From Catenovulum sediminis (GTDB taxonomy: Bacteria; Pseudomonadota; Gammaproteobacteria; Enterobacterales; Alteromonadaceae), in contig NZ_CP041660.1 in NCBI RefSeq assembly GCF_007289895.1, forward strand, positions 1,612,001-1,676,000: DNA of 64,000 nt, read 5' to 3'. This document shows, one piece after another, positions 55,998 through 64,000 of this stretch (position 1 is its first letter; every line of letters starts with the position of its first letter). Both the position numbers and the translations under genes were made by a program. Under the pieces are notes generated by a model that saw only the letters and a program-made list of their open reading frames with translations, did no database searches and was not told where the DNA came from.

Positions 55998-58898
55998 TCA
56001 AGCGCTAAATAGCTTTTGCCAAATATCGGTCACTTGTTTTCTAGCTTCGACAAAAGGTTGAGTTTGTGAAATGACTTTTTTCTGCGCTAAAGCTAATTTA
56101 TGTGTTTCATTGCGCATCAGTTTATAAGCTTCTATTAGCTGATTTGCTTCATTGTCACTAATCACCTGATGTTCCGCCGCTTCCCCTAGAATACGAATAT
56201 TATCTGAATATTTGGTTAAACTAGGATACTTATGGCTATGTGCTAAAACCAGATATTGGGTGATAAACTCGATGTCGGTAATGCCTCCTCTATCTTGTTT
56301 TAAATCAAATGCCTCTTCACTGCCTTGATTCAGGTGGGTATACATTTTATCGCGCATTTCTACTACATCATTACGTAGCTTGTCTGTCTCTCGGCTGGTT
56401 TGTAATAATTTTTTGCGAATATCCTCTAACTGTGCTGTCAGTTCACTGTCTCCAACAATTGTCCGGCATCTGACCAAAGCTTGATGTTCCCATGTCCAAG
56501 CCTCATTTTGCTGGTAAGTTTCAAAACCGGACAGGGTCGCAACGAGCAAACCTGAGTTACCGGAAGGGCGCAATCTAAGGTCTAGCTCATATAAAATGCC
56601 GGCATGCGTTTGCGTAGAGAATAAATGCATGATGCGCTGCGCTAACCGAATATAAAATTGGGTAATACCAATTGGTTTTTCGCCGCTGGTTTGTTGATCA
56701 GCTTTTTGGTTATGTATAAACACCAAATCCAAATCTGAGCCATAACCAAACTCTAAGCCACCGAGTTTGCCGTATCCGAGTACCGCAAACCCTTTGTTGT
56801 CGGTATTTTTAAGCGCTTGTGGCACACCATATTTAGCGGCGATTTGACGCCACGCGATGTTAACCACTTGCTCTAGTATGGCTTCTGCTAGCCAAGTTAA
56901 GTGATCACTTACTTGCATCAAAGGCAAGTACCCCATTAGATCCGCGGCTGCTATTCTAAGTTGATAAGCATGCTTGAATTGTCGCAACGTATCCATGATA
57001 TTTTCCAGATCGTCGTCTTCAATTCTGAGTAAGCGTTCACGCAGATCCGCCCGGTATTGCGATGCGTCTAGTTCTCGATACAACTGGCGGGGATCTAATA
57101 ATTCGTCGAGTAGAAAAGCTTGACGATTAAGCTGCTGCGCAATCCAAGGGCTGGCCTGTAAAAAACTGAGTAGTTGCTTGCAAGTCTCTTGGTTTTCGTA
57201 CAAAAGTTCAAGGTAGGCGGTACGGGTACATATTGCAACAATCAGTTCACGCACGCGATATAAAAGCTCATTGGCTTCTTCTGATTGCAGGCATAAATCT
57301 ATTAATCTGGGCATCAGCTTAGTCATGATCTCTGTGCCTCTTGGCCCGACGGCTCTTTTTTGAACTTGCTCATGGCAATCCACTATCTGTTGCCAAAAAG
57401 CTTGCGCATCGAGTGTTGGATGATCATGTTCAAGCTGACTAATCGCGGTTTGTCTGTCGAGTTGGCTAATCCAATAATCAAATTGTATTTCGTCTTCATC
57501 TTCACTGTTTTCATCACGCACGATATCCGAAAATATTGTATGAACAATATTCATCTGAAGATCAAGCTCTTGCCTGAACGTTTGCCAGTCGTGAAAGCCT
57601 AGTGCATGTATTAAACGAGTTTGATCTAACTCGTTCTCCGGCAGGGTTTGTGTTTGTTTATCCGCGATTGCTTGTAAAACATGTTCGGTCTTACGCAGAA
57701 AGTAATAAGCTTTGGCTAATTGTTCTACTTCGTTTTCTTCAATCTCGCCAAATTCTTTTAGTTTATGCAAGGCTTCGCGTGTCGAACGGGTGCGTAACTC
57801 CGGTTCGCGCCCGCCTCTGATTAGTTGAAAAGCCTGCACGACAAACTCAACTTCTCGGATACCGCCTTCACCCAGTTTAATATTATTAATGAGCCCTTTG
57901 CGGCGATTTTCTTGAGCGATTAATTTTTTCATTTTGCGCAGTGACTCAATCGCAGAAAAATCGATGTAGCGGCGGTAGACAAAAGGTCTAATTAAATCTT
58001 CTAGGTATTCTAAATCTGGGTGGTTCTGCCAGCTATCCGGTACTATCGGTCGCGCTTTTAGCATCGCGTATCTTTCCCAGTCACGGCCTTGCTCAGCGTA
58101 ATAATCTTCTAACATATTGAAGCTCATGACCAAGGGTCCGCTATCACCATAAGGTCTGAGTCGCATATCAACCCGATATACGTAGCCATCGATAGTTTGT
58201 TGATTCAATGCCGCAATTAATCTTTGTCCAAGACGGGTAAAAAATTCGTGATTACTTAATGCCCGCCGGTCGCCTTGTGTTTCACCTGATTCCGGATAGC
58301 AAAATATCAAATCGATATCAGATGAAAAATTCAGTTCATGTCCGCCTAGTTTACCCATGCCGAGTACAAAGAAGGGTTGTTCTTGGTTTTCGTGATTACA
58401 AGGTGTACCAAAACCCTTAATTAAATCCTGATATAACCATTGAGTTGTCTGTTTTATGATGTCATCAGCGAGACCTGATATTTGTTCAAATGCTGAATCT
58501 AAATTAAGTGTTCCGTTAAGATCTTGCCACGCGATGCGCATCATTTGTGCGTTACGATATTGGCGTATGAGTTTATGCAATGCCTGCTCATTGGGCTGTT
58601 TGCTTATCGCTTGTTGGAACTCACTTTTAGCCGTTTGATATTGAGCCTCTACATCCGTTTCCTGTTGAATAAAAGTCATCAAAAATTCTGGTTGCTTCAT
58701 AGCGACATCACGGATAAAGTCGCTCATTGCCATATGCCATTTTAATTTTTGTTGATGCTCACCCGAGAGTTGATTCAAATCTTCATGGCGATAGCTCACC
58801 TGCTGCCAGGCAGCATCGGCTGCATTTTGTAAAACTTCGGGTAATTGTTGAAGATCGGTTGAAGTAGGTGAAAATTGATTAAAGTGCTTAAAAATCAT
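55998..58898 (-). CDS. glnE: Bifunctional glutamine synthetase adenylyltransferase/deadenylase
   Basis: A 966-residue enzyme that adenylylates and deadenylylates glutamine synthetase under PII control. Two nucleotidyltransferase domains are visible: the N-terminal one with VLGMGKLGGHELNFSSDIDL and the C-terminal one with VLGYGKLGGLEFGYGSDLDL, each followed by a helical GlnD-type domain. Length and order match the E. coli enzyme. Divergent to the lipoprotein gene at 58949, with 50 bp between them. Confidence 0.97.
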   Translation of the reverse strand: MIFKHFNQFSPTSTDLQQLPEVLQNAADAAWQQVSYRHEDLNQLSGEHQQKLKWHMAMSDFIRDVAMKQPEFLMTFIQQETDVEAQYQTAKSEFQQAISKQPNEQALHKLIRQYRNAQMMRIAWQDLNGTLNLDSAFEQISGLADDIIKQTTQWLYQDLIKGFGTPCNHENQEQPFFVLGMGKLGGHELNFSSDIDLIFCYPESGETQGDRRALSNHEFFTRLGQRLIAALNQQTIDGYVYRVDMRLRPYGDSGPLVMSFNMLEDYYAEQGRDWERYAMLKARPIVPDSWQNHPDLEYLEDLIRPFVYRRYIDFSAIESLRKMKKLIAQENRRKGLINNIKLGEGGIREVEFVVQAFQLIRGGREPELRTRSTREALHKLKEFGEIEENEVEQLAKAYYFLRKTEHVLQAIADKQTQTLPENELDQTRLIHALGFHDWQTFRQELDLQMNIVHTIFSDIVRDENSEDEDEIQFDYWISQLDRQTAISQLEHDHPTLDAQAFWQQIVDCHEQVQKRAVGPRGTEIMTKLMPRLIDLCLQSEEANELLYRVRELIVAICTRTAYLELLYENQETCKQLLSFLQASPWIAQQLNRQAFLLDELLDPRQLYRELDASQYRADLRERLLRIEDDDLENIMDTLRQFKHAYQLRIAAADLMGYLPLMQVSDHLTWLAEAILEQVVNIAWRQIAAKYGVPQALKNTDNKGFAVLGYGKLGGLEFGYGSDLDLVFIHNQKADQQTSGEKPIGITQFYIRLAQRIMHLFSTQTHAGILYELDLRLRPSGNSGLLVATLSGFETYQQNEAWTWEHQALVRCRTIVGDSELTAQLEDIRKKLLQTSRETDKLRNDVVEMRDKMYTHLNQGSEEAFDLKQDRGGITDIEFITQYLVLAHSHKYPSLTKYSDNIRILGEAAEHQVISDNEANQLIEAYKLMRNETHKLALAQKKVISQTQPFVEARKQVTDIWQKLFSA

Positions 58899-58948
58899 AA
58901 AGTGAGCCTTATTTATTCATATAAGAATTAAAGCAAGCAGAGGACCGC

Positions 58949-59935
58949 ATGGCCATACCAAAATTTAGATCAATTTGGCTTGTGTTATTTATTTTCAGTT
59001 TAGTCGCCTGTGGCGACCCTTTAAAAGCCAAAATAGATAATCAAGTCCATTTTGTGGAAACTCAACTGGAAAAACTAGCACAAAGGTTAGACTCAGGACA
59101 AATTCGAAATGCGAATTTAATCAAAGAATACGCCGCACAATTGCGCAGTTTAAAACCTGAATATAGCAGTATTGTGAACGAGTTAGCCAGAGATGCCGGA
59201 ACAAAAGGGCCGCTATACACTAATTTGCTTGACCGTTTTGAGATGGCCCGTGGGCAGCCAGAGCGCTTTGCAACGCAGGAAGAGCGCCTGTTAGAACTGG
59301 AAAATCTATATCAGGCTGCAAGCCCAGAATTGTACAACGATGCCTTGTCTGATCCACTCAATGTTTTGGCTGATTTAAGTCAGGGCGTATTGCCGCGTGT
59401 TAATGCTGTGAGTCGCGAGGCCAGTTTGCAAGCGAATCAAGCGGAAGATTTTGGTGCGGGCAGCCAATTGGTCGGTAACCCGGCTTATGGCCAATGGTCG
59501 ACACAAAGTAATGGCATGTCATTTTGGGAGTGGTATGGCATGTATGCGTTAATTTCTAACGTAACTGACTCATTTTCAGGTCGCAGAGTGCGTTATAACG
59601 ATTGGGCAAGAGGACGAGACTATAGTTATTATCATGATTACGGTCGTTATCGTTATTCGTCGCCACAAACCATACGTAAACAAAATACGATAGAACAAAA
59701 GGCGAAAAAGAGCTTTTCTGGTGGTTCGTTTAAAAGTGCATATGATAAAAACCGCACGGGTGCCAGCCGAGTTTCAAGCGCAAGCCGGTTAGCCAAAAAC
59801 AGTCAGTCTACCTTTAAGAGCAAATACGCAAGCGGTTCATCAACGTCTAAATCAACACAAAAATCCAGTCGTTTTGGCCAATCCAGTTTTCGCAGTTCGG
59901 GCGGCTCTCGCAGTGGTGGATTTGGTGGTAAATAA
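58949..59935 (+). CDS. Lipoprotein with Ser/Gly-rich C-terminus, first gene of the DUF350 cluster
   Basis: A 328-residue exported lipoprotein (lipobox SLVAC) with a helical region (about 30-160), a Tyr/Arg-rich central part (VRYNDWARGRDYSYYHDYG) and a low-complexity basic tail rich in Ser, Gly and Lys ending GGSRSGGFGGK. Family not recognised. Tails of this kind occur on the DUF1190 proteins of the E. coli yjf and ygi clusters, but the rest does not match. GAGGA precedes the ATG. DUF350 follows 26 bp later, so it is probably part of the same cluster. Confidence 0.8.
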   Translation: MAIPKFRSIWLVLFIFSLVACGDPLKAKIDNQVHFVETQLEKLAQRLDSGQIRNANLIKEYAAQLRSLKPEYSSIVNELARDAGTKGPLYTNLLDRFEMARGQPERFATQEERLLELENLYQAASPELYNDALSDPLNVLADLSQGVLPRVNAVSREASLQANQAEDFGAGSQLVGNPAYGQWSTQSNGMSFWEWYGMYALISNVTDSFSGRRVRYNDWARGRDYSYYHDYGRYRYSSPQTIRKQNTIEQKAKKSFSGGSFKSAYDKNRTGASRVSSASRLAKNSQSTFKSKYASGSSTSKSTQKSSRFGQSSFRSSGGSRSGGFGGK

Positions 59936-59961
59936 TTACAAGAATTGTAAAGGGTAATATT

Positions 59962-60864
59962 ATGAATAGTTTGGATTTTTTAACGTACATTCGACCTGAA
60001 TTGCTAACCTTGTTAGCAATTGATCTGGCAATCGCAATAATTTTACTATCTGCGATGCGCTTAGTTTCTGGTTTCTGGGCACGCGTAAATACCACCACTG
60101 AGTTGTCTGAAAAAGATAATTTTGCATTTGGTATCAGTATGGCGGGCAGTATTTTTGCGATGGGGATTGTATTAACTGGCGCGATTACCGGAGAGTCTGC
60201 CAACAGTTATCTGTATGAAGCAGTCGGTGTGCTGAGTTATGGCCTTGTTGGTTTACTGCTGATTAAAGTGGGTCGTTTTATACACGATAAGGTTTCACTA
60301 AACCACATTAATAAAGTTGAAGAGATCCGCAACGAAAATGTCTCGGTTGCCATTGTGGATGCCGCAGCCGTAGTTGCGACTGCCATTATAATCCGCTCGG
60401 TCTTGTTGTGGGTTGAAGGTATCAATGTTTACACTTTTATCGCCATTTTGAGCGGCTTTGCGGTTTCGCAAGCTGTGCTGGTTGTGGTCACTCGACTAAG
60501 AGAAAGTAACTATGCTAAACACAATCAGGACGCTTCATTTCAAGAAGCCTTGAAAGGTGGACAAATTGCATTGGCAATTCGACATGCTGGCCACATGGTC
60601 GCAACTGCGCTGGCAGTTAAAGCGGCCAGCTATTTCTTGTTATACCAGCCAACACAAATTATTGTCAATTTACTGGGTTGGCTGATCATTTCAATTGCGA
60701 TGGCGATCATTATTTTTATCCTTAATAAAATTGCACGCCGTATCATTTTATTTGGGATCGATACAACGGTCGAGGTTGACCAGCAACATAATGTTGGCGT
60801 TGCGGCTGCTGAGTTTGCGATTGTTGTTTCTATTGCATTAATTATGACCTCATTAATGGCGTAA
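59962..60864 (+). CDS. DUF350 membrane protein (YjfL-like, duplicated)
   Basis: A 300-residue membrane protein with about eight transmembrane helices arranged as two similar halves. Each half has a DUF350-type unit of about 130 residues: ELSEKDNFAFGISMAGSIFAMGIVL in the first, ASFQEALKGGQIALAIRHAGHMVATALAV in the second. E. coli YjfL has one such unit. Neighbouring DUF2170 and PspA genes correspond to E. coli yjfI and yjfJ. Function unknown; likely membrane-stress related by association. Confidence 0.88.
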   Translation: MNSLDFLTYIRPELLTLLAIDLAIAIILLSAMRLVSGFWARVNTTTELSEKDNFAFGISMAGSIFAMGIVLTGAITGESANSYLYEAVGVLSYGLVGLLLIKVGRFIHDKVSLNHINKVEEIRNENVSVAIVDAAAVVATAIIIRSVLLWVEGINVYTFIAILSGFAVSQAVLVVVTRLRESNYAKHNQDASFQEALKGGQIALAIRHAGHMVATALAVKAASYFLLYQPTQIIVNLLGWLIISIAMAIIIFILNKIARRIILFGIDTTVEVDQQHNVGVAAAEFAIVVSIALIMTSLMA

Positions 60865-60867
60865 TTT

Positions 60868-62574
60868 ATGCCCACTCTTAATAAGCAATGGCGTTTGTGG
60901 CTAACAGACGCCATGCTCATTTTTATCATGGCGGTTTTGGCTGGCTGTGGTCTGATTTACGAATATCTGTTATCTCATTATGCCGGCCGTGTGCTAGGTG
61001 CTGTTGAACACGCCATCTATACAACAATTGGTTTAATGATTGTTTTTATGGGGATAGGCTCTTTCGCTGCGCGTAAAATTGCCGATGAGTTTACCGGTTT
61101 CGCCTGGCTCGAAGTTTTGTTGGGGATTGTCGGTGCCACCAGTGTGTTGTTTATTGCAATGCTGATTGGTTTTACCTTTACCTTACCGCAAATTTTATCT
61201 CACACCTTTGCTTTACCTGCTGATGTTATCCCAAGTGGCGGCATCATGCAGTTTTTATATCAGGCTGCGCGTTTCACCCCTTATATTGCAGCAGCGATTT
61301 TGGGATTTATGATTGGCATAGAAATCCCCTTGATTGCCCGAGTGCGCGAAAAAGTTTACCAAAAACACCTGACCCATAATGCCGGAACGATTTATGGCGC
61401 AGATTATATTGGCGCCGGCGTAGGCGCCGCCGTTTGGATATTGTGGATGATGTCGCTGGAAATCAATCAAGCGGCGGTTTACACAGGGACACTGAATTTA
61501 GTTGCCGGTGTATTAATATTGGTATTGTTTTGGTCACGGATCCGCTGGCGCAAATGTTTGCTGTTAATGCAGTTATTATCGCTATTTTTAATTGTAATGC
61601 TGGCTTTAAACGGTAACCGATGGATGCAAACTTTTACCGATATGCTGTACATGGACAAAGTTGTTTATCAGCAGCAAACTGAATACCAGCAAATTGTCAT
61701 TAGTGAGCGTAATTTAGGTCCCAGTCGGCAAAGCGTATTAAATTTATATTTAAATGGTCGTCTGCAATTTTCTTCTGCCGATGAAAAAATTTATCATGAG
61801 ATGTTAGTACATCCTGTAATGGCCGCATCGGCACGACAAGATAAAATTTTGGTTATCGGAGGCGGCGATGGGTTAGCCGCGCGTGAAATTTTTAAATGGC
61901 CGGTTCAGCAGCTTGATATGATAGAGCTTGATCCGCAAATGATTGAACTCTTTAAACAGCCAGAAAAGTATCTACCACCTAAACTGGCTCAGCAAATAAT
62001 AGATTTGAATCAGCATAGTTTAGTGTCAGACAAACTCAATGTCATGATTGCTGATGCATTTAATCAAGTCGATTTATTATTAGAAGAAAATACAACTTAC
62101 GACACCATTATTGTCGATTTACCTGATCCTAATCACCCAGATCTCAATAAACTGTATACCACTTATTTTTATCAGCGCCTTGCTCAATTGCTCTCTGCCG
62201 ATGGCGCTATGGTGATCCAGTCAACTTCTCCCTACCATGCAAAAGATGCTTTTATTTCAATTGCGAAAACATTACGCCATGCAGGTTTGCAAAATGTCGA
62301 GCAATATCATCAAAATGTACCTAGCTTTGGTGAATGGGGCTGGACAATCGCAACCAAACAAGGGTTGCCAGCCAGTGTGCGTATTATCGACAGTGAATAT
62401 CCGGCAAATCTGGATTGGTTAACCGCACCCTTATTGCATGCCAGTTTTGTCTTTCCTAAAAACTTTTATCAACGGGCAGACCAAGTAAAAGTAAACCATT
62501 TGGGTAGTCAAACATTGTTTTTATATCATGATCAGGCGTGGCGCAAACAACAAGGATTATTGTCTGTGCATTAA
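60868..62574 (+). CDS. Membrane-anchored spermidine synthase-like protein
   Basis: A 568-residue protein. The first half (about 1-250) has about seven transmembrane helices. The second half is a SpeE-like domain with LNGRLQFSSADEKIYHEMLVH, ILVIGGGDGLAAREI, DMIELDPQM, DAFNQVD and TIIVDLPDPNHPDLNKLYTTYFY, including the aminopropyltransferase acidic residues. Similar fusions occur next to PspA and DUF350 genes in many proteobacteria (recollection). It may transfer an aminopropyl or related group at the membrane; the substrate is not known. Starts 4 bp after DUF350. Confidence 0.88.
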   Translation: MPTLNKQWRLWLTDAMLIFIMAVLAGCGLIYEYLLSHYAGRVLGAVEHAIYTTIGLMIVFMGIGSFAARKIADEFTGFAWLEVLLGIVGATSVLFIAMLIGFTFTLPQILSHTFALPADVIPSGGIMQFLYQAARFTPYIAAAILGFMIGIEIPLIARVREKVYQKHLTHNAGTIYGADYIGAGVGAAVWILWMMSLEINQAAVYTGTLNLVAGVLILVLFWSRIRWRKCLLLMQLLSLFLIVMLALNGNRWMQTFTDMLYMDKVVYQQQTEYQQIVISERNLGPSRQSVLNLYLNGRLQFSSADEKIYHEMLVHPVMAASARQDKILVIGGGDGLAAREIFKWPVQQLDMIELDPQMIELFKQPEKYLPPKLAQQIIDLNQHSLVSDKLNVMIADAFNQVDLLLEENTTYDTIIVDLPDPNHPDLNKLYTTYFYQRLAQLLSADGAMVIQSTSPYHAKDAFISIAKTLRHAGLQNVEQYHQNVPSFGEWGWTIATKQGLPASVRIIDSEYPANLDWLTAPLLHASFVFPKNFYQRADQVKVNHLGSQTLFLYHDQAWRKQQGLLSVH

Positions 62575-62616
62575 ACAGAGAATGTGCACTGGTTAACGAA
62601 ATTAATTTCAATAAGG

Positions 62617-62669
62617 TTGACATATAATGTCAAGAGCGCTATTTTTGAACTCAAGACATAATATGTCTT
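62617..62669 (+). promoter_or_regulatory. Sigma70-type promoter with two 17-bp palindromic operators before DUF2170-pspA
   Basis: Operator 1, TTGACAT-ATA-ATGTCAA (62617-62633), contains a perfect -35 (TTGACA). The -10-like TATTTT (62640-62645) lies 17 bp after it. Operator 2, AAGACAT-AAT-ATGTCTT (62653-62669), would cover the transcription start. Both share GACAT-N3-ATGTC, with centres 36 bp apart. The arrangement suggests tight repression by an unidentified dimeric regulator. Confidence 0.78.
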
Positions 62670-62702
62670 ATGCGTAAAGCAAATAACTAACAGAGGAAAG
62701 CA

Positions 62703-63116
62703 ATGAATATTCACACAATTGCACAATATTTAAATGACTTAGGAGACCAGTCAGCGACAGGCCATAATTTTGATTGCCAACCGATAGCCGGAGAAGTGGA
62801 TGTGCTGCAAATATCGTTGGCAGGGCGCGAAGAGTTGCCAATATTTGTATCTGTAACGGATGACCAAGTTTTGTGTATTACTTATTTGTGGGGCGAAAAC
62901 GAAATTATCAGCGATCGTCGTGCCGAGATGATGGAAACCATGTTAGAAATGAACATGCCAATGCCATTATCTTCGTTTGCCAAAATTGGCGATAAATACG
63001 CTATTTTTGGTGCGTTAGCCATCAGCTCTAGTTTAGCTGAAATTGAACATGAATTAGCTGTGCTCAGTGACAACGCAATCGATGTTATTGATGATTTTAG
63101 CGAATATTTGAATTAA
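62703..63116 (+). CDS. yjfI: DUF2170 protein (YjfI-like)
   Basis: A 137-residue soluble acidic protein, MNIHTIAQYLNDLGDQSAT onward, with RREL-type loop DRRAEMMETMLEMNMPMPLSSFAKIGDKYAIFGALA typical of DUF2170. Found directly before a PspA-like gene as in the E. coli yjfIJ pair. GAGGAAAG precedes the ATG. First gene behind the double-palindrome promoter. Function unknown; presumed partner of PspA. Confidence 0.85.
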   Translation: MNIHTIAQYLNDLGDQSATGHNFDCQPIAGEVDVLQISLAGREELPIFVSVTDDQVLCITYLWGENEIISDRRAEMMETMLEMNMPMPLSSFAKIGDKYAIFGALAISSSLAEIEHELAVLSDNAIDVIDDFSEYLN

Positions 63117-63132
63117 GCAGCAGGAGTGAATG

Positions 63133-63825
63133 ATGAGTATTTTTAAAAAGATTTTTACCGCAATCCGTGGCGGTGCGACAGAAGTAGGTGAGGCGGTTGT
63201 TGATGCAAACTCAACCCGTATATTTGAACAGGAAATTCGTGATGCAGAAAATCACCTGACCAAAGCAAAGCGCGACTTAACAGACGTGATGGCAAAACAA
63301 ATGCAAGCAAGCCGTGAAGTTGAACGTTTGCAAAAAGACATCGCGACGCATGAAGGGTATGCAACGCAAGCATTGAATAAAGGTGATGAAGCGCTTGCAT
63401 TAGAGGTCGCAGAAAAAATAGCGGCGTTGGAAACTGAGCTCACTACACAGCAAGCGGCACTGGAAAACTTTACCGCCAGTGTTGCGCGTCTTAAAGACTT
63501 GATTAAAAAATCAGAGCGTCAAGTGGCTGATTACAAAAGGCAGTTAAGTGTTGTTAAAACAACCGACAGCGTACACAAAGCAACGGCCGCGATTACCGAT
63601 AACTTTGTTTCTGGTAACAGCAAGTTGTTGAGTGCAAAAGAGTCGTTAGAGCGCATTAAAGCCAAACAGCAAAACTTTGATGATCGAATGAAAGCATCTG
63701 AGCAATTGCAGGCTGAACAAGGTGATGCTTCGCTAGAAGCAAAATTAAAAGCGGCGGGTATTGGAGAGCAGGAGAGTTCAGCAAACTCAATTCTAGCGCG
63801 TTTAAAGTCTAAGCAAGGTGAATAA
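63133..63825 (+). CDS. yjfJ: PspA/IM30 family protein (YjfJ-like)
   Basis: A 230-residue membrane-remodelling protein of the ESCRT-III/PspA fold. An N-terminal amphipathic helix (MSIFKKIFTAIRGGATEV) is followed by long coiled coils (about 25-180) with the FEQEIRDAENHLTKAKRDL segment, and a Glu/Lys-rich end. I prefer ATG 63133, six bases after GGAG, over the adjacent ATG 63130. Its neighbours indicate the YjfJ subtype, not the pspABC phage-shock operon. Likely bound to the inner membrane under envelope stress. Confidence 0.9.
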   Translation: MSIFKKIFTAIRGGATEVGEAVVDANSTRIFEQEIRDAENHLTKAKRDLTDVMAKQMQASREVERLQKDIATHEGYATQALNKGDEALALEVAEKIAALETELTTQQAALENFTASVARLKDLIKKSERQVADYKRQLSVVKTTDSVHKATAAITDNFVSGNSKLLSAKESLERIKAKQQNFDDRMKASEQLQAEQGDASLEAKLKAAGIGEQESSANSILARLKSKQGE

Positions 63826-63863
63826 TAGCGAATAAGCTACACTTATGACGTTAAACTGCGTTA

Positions 63864-63900
63864 AATAGCTTCTCAATAGTGAGAAGCTATTGCTGTTTTT
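63864..63900 (+). terminator. Intrinsic terminator or attenuator after pspA
   Basis: A perfect 12-bp stem AATAGCTTCTCA (63864-63875) and TGAGAAGCTATT (63880-63891) with an ATAG loop, followed by GCTG and five T. It lies between pspA and the next gene of the same cluster, so it may reduce downstream expression. Confidence 0.75.
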
Positions 63901-63940
63901 GACCCCAAGTTTTTATTGTAAATAAAAGAGCGTATTGAGT

Positions 63941-64000
63941 ATGGGATTTTTATCTAGCCTGTTCGGCAAAAAGAAAGAAAACATCAGAAGCATTCAACAT
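63941..64000 (+). CDS. Start of a further gene, possibly DUF2491 (YjfK-like), cut by the window end
   Basis: The frame opens at ATG 63941 with MGFLSSLFGKKKENIRSIQH and runs to the last base. In E. coli the gene after yjfI and yjfJ is yjfK (DUF2491), so that identity is suggested by context; the 20 visible residues cannot prove it. Confidence 0.5.
   Translation, partial: MGFLSSLFGKKKENIRSIQH

Noticed and set aside
1-64000. Mobile elements, prophage, tRNA or rRNA genes
   Set aside because: No transposase, integrase, phage structural gene, terminal repeats or cloverleaf-like segment was recognised on reading both strands.

Overview
The window looks like chromosomal DNA of an AT-rich marine gammaproteobacterium, most likely Alteromonadales. 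The main evidence is the conserved block mrcA / pilMNOPQ-aroK-aroB-damX-dam with rpe close by, the uvrA/ssb neighbourhood with two LexA boxes, a TorF-type porin, DUF2970, and the Dam, GlnE and YiiD (FabY) homologues. The order-level placement is inference. No tRNA, rRNA, CRISPR array, insertion sequence or prophage was seen.

Layout. 0-2.4 kb: a minus-strand operon with a diguanylate cyclase and a class III nucleotide cyclase, then engB. 2.4-15.9 kb: PBP1A diverging from the type IV pilus operon pilMNOPQ, then aroK, aroB, a SPOR-domain DamX, Dam, a 56-residue DUF2970 gene, a TorF porin and rpe. 16-21 kb: uvrA diverging from yajR-ssb, with two CTGT-N8-ACAG LexA boxes between them.

21.2-48.7 kb is the striking part: about 27 kb made almost only of signalling genes. 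It starts with a NarL-type kinase/regulator pair and a convergent receiver-like protein without phospho-Asp. A hybrid kinase with Hpt, a REC-GGDEF protein and a large PAS-GGDEF-EAL protein follow. Next is a chemosensory operon: a soluble receptor with two signalling tips, a protein with three CheW domains, CheB, a helical-repeat protein, CheR, CheY, CheA and a STAS-like fragment. This resembles the Vibrio cholerae cluster I / DosM system. The last operon is CheY, a chemoreceptor, RsbR, RsbS, RsbT, a second RsbT-like ATPase, an RsbX phosphatase, a histidine kinase with an RsbU-type N-terminus, and a receiver. It joins a chemoreceptor, a stressosome and a two-component output in one transcript. 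Four promoters in this region share a TCAG-(N4-5)-CCC-type operator 37-38 bp before a -10-like hexamer, none has a good -35, and each has a second GC-rich site 22 or 44 bp upstream. This suggests one activator, perhaps the local NarL-type regulator, controls the whole region.

48.7-58.9 kb: a CHRD-domain lipoprotein with a frameshift in a G tract, a TetR-like regulator with an MFS exporter and DUF2937 protein, a thioredoxin-fold protein, a spermidine-synthase-fold protein, YiiD/FabY, an ABC substrate-binding gene broken in another G tract, and glnE. 58.9-64 kb: an envelope-stress-type cluster of a lipoprotein, DUF350, a membrane-anchored spermidine-synthase-like protein, DUF2170 and PspA, with the start of a further gene at the window edge. 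Two 17-bp palindromes sit on the promoter before DUF2170-pspA.
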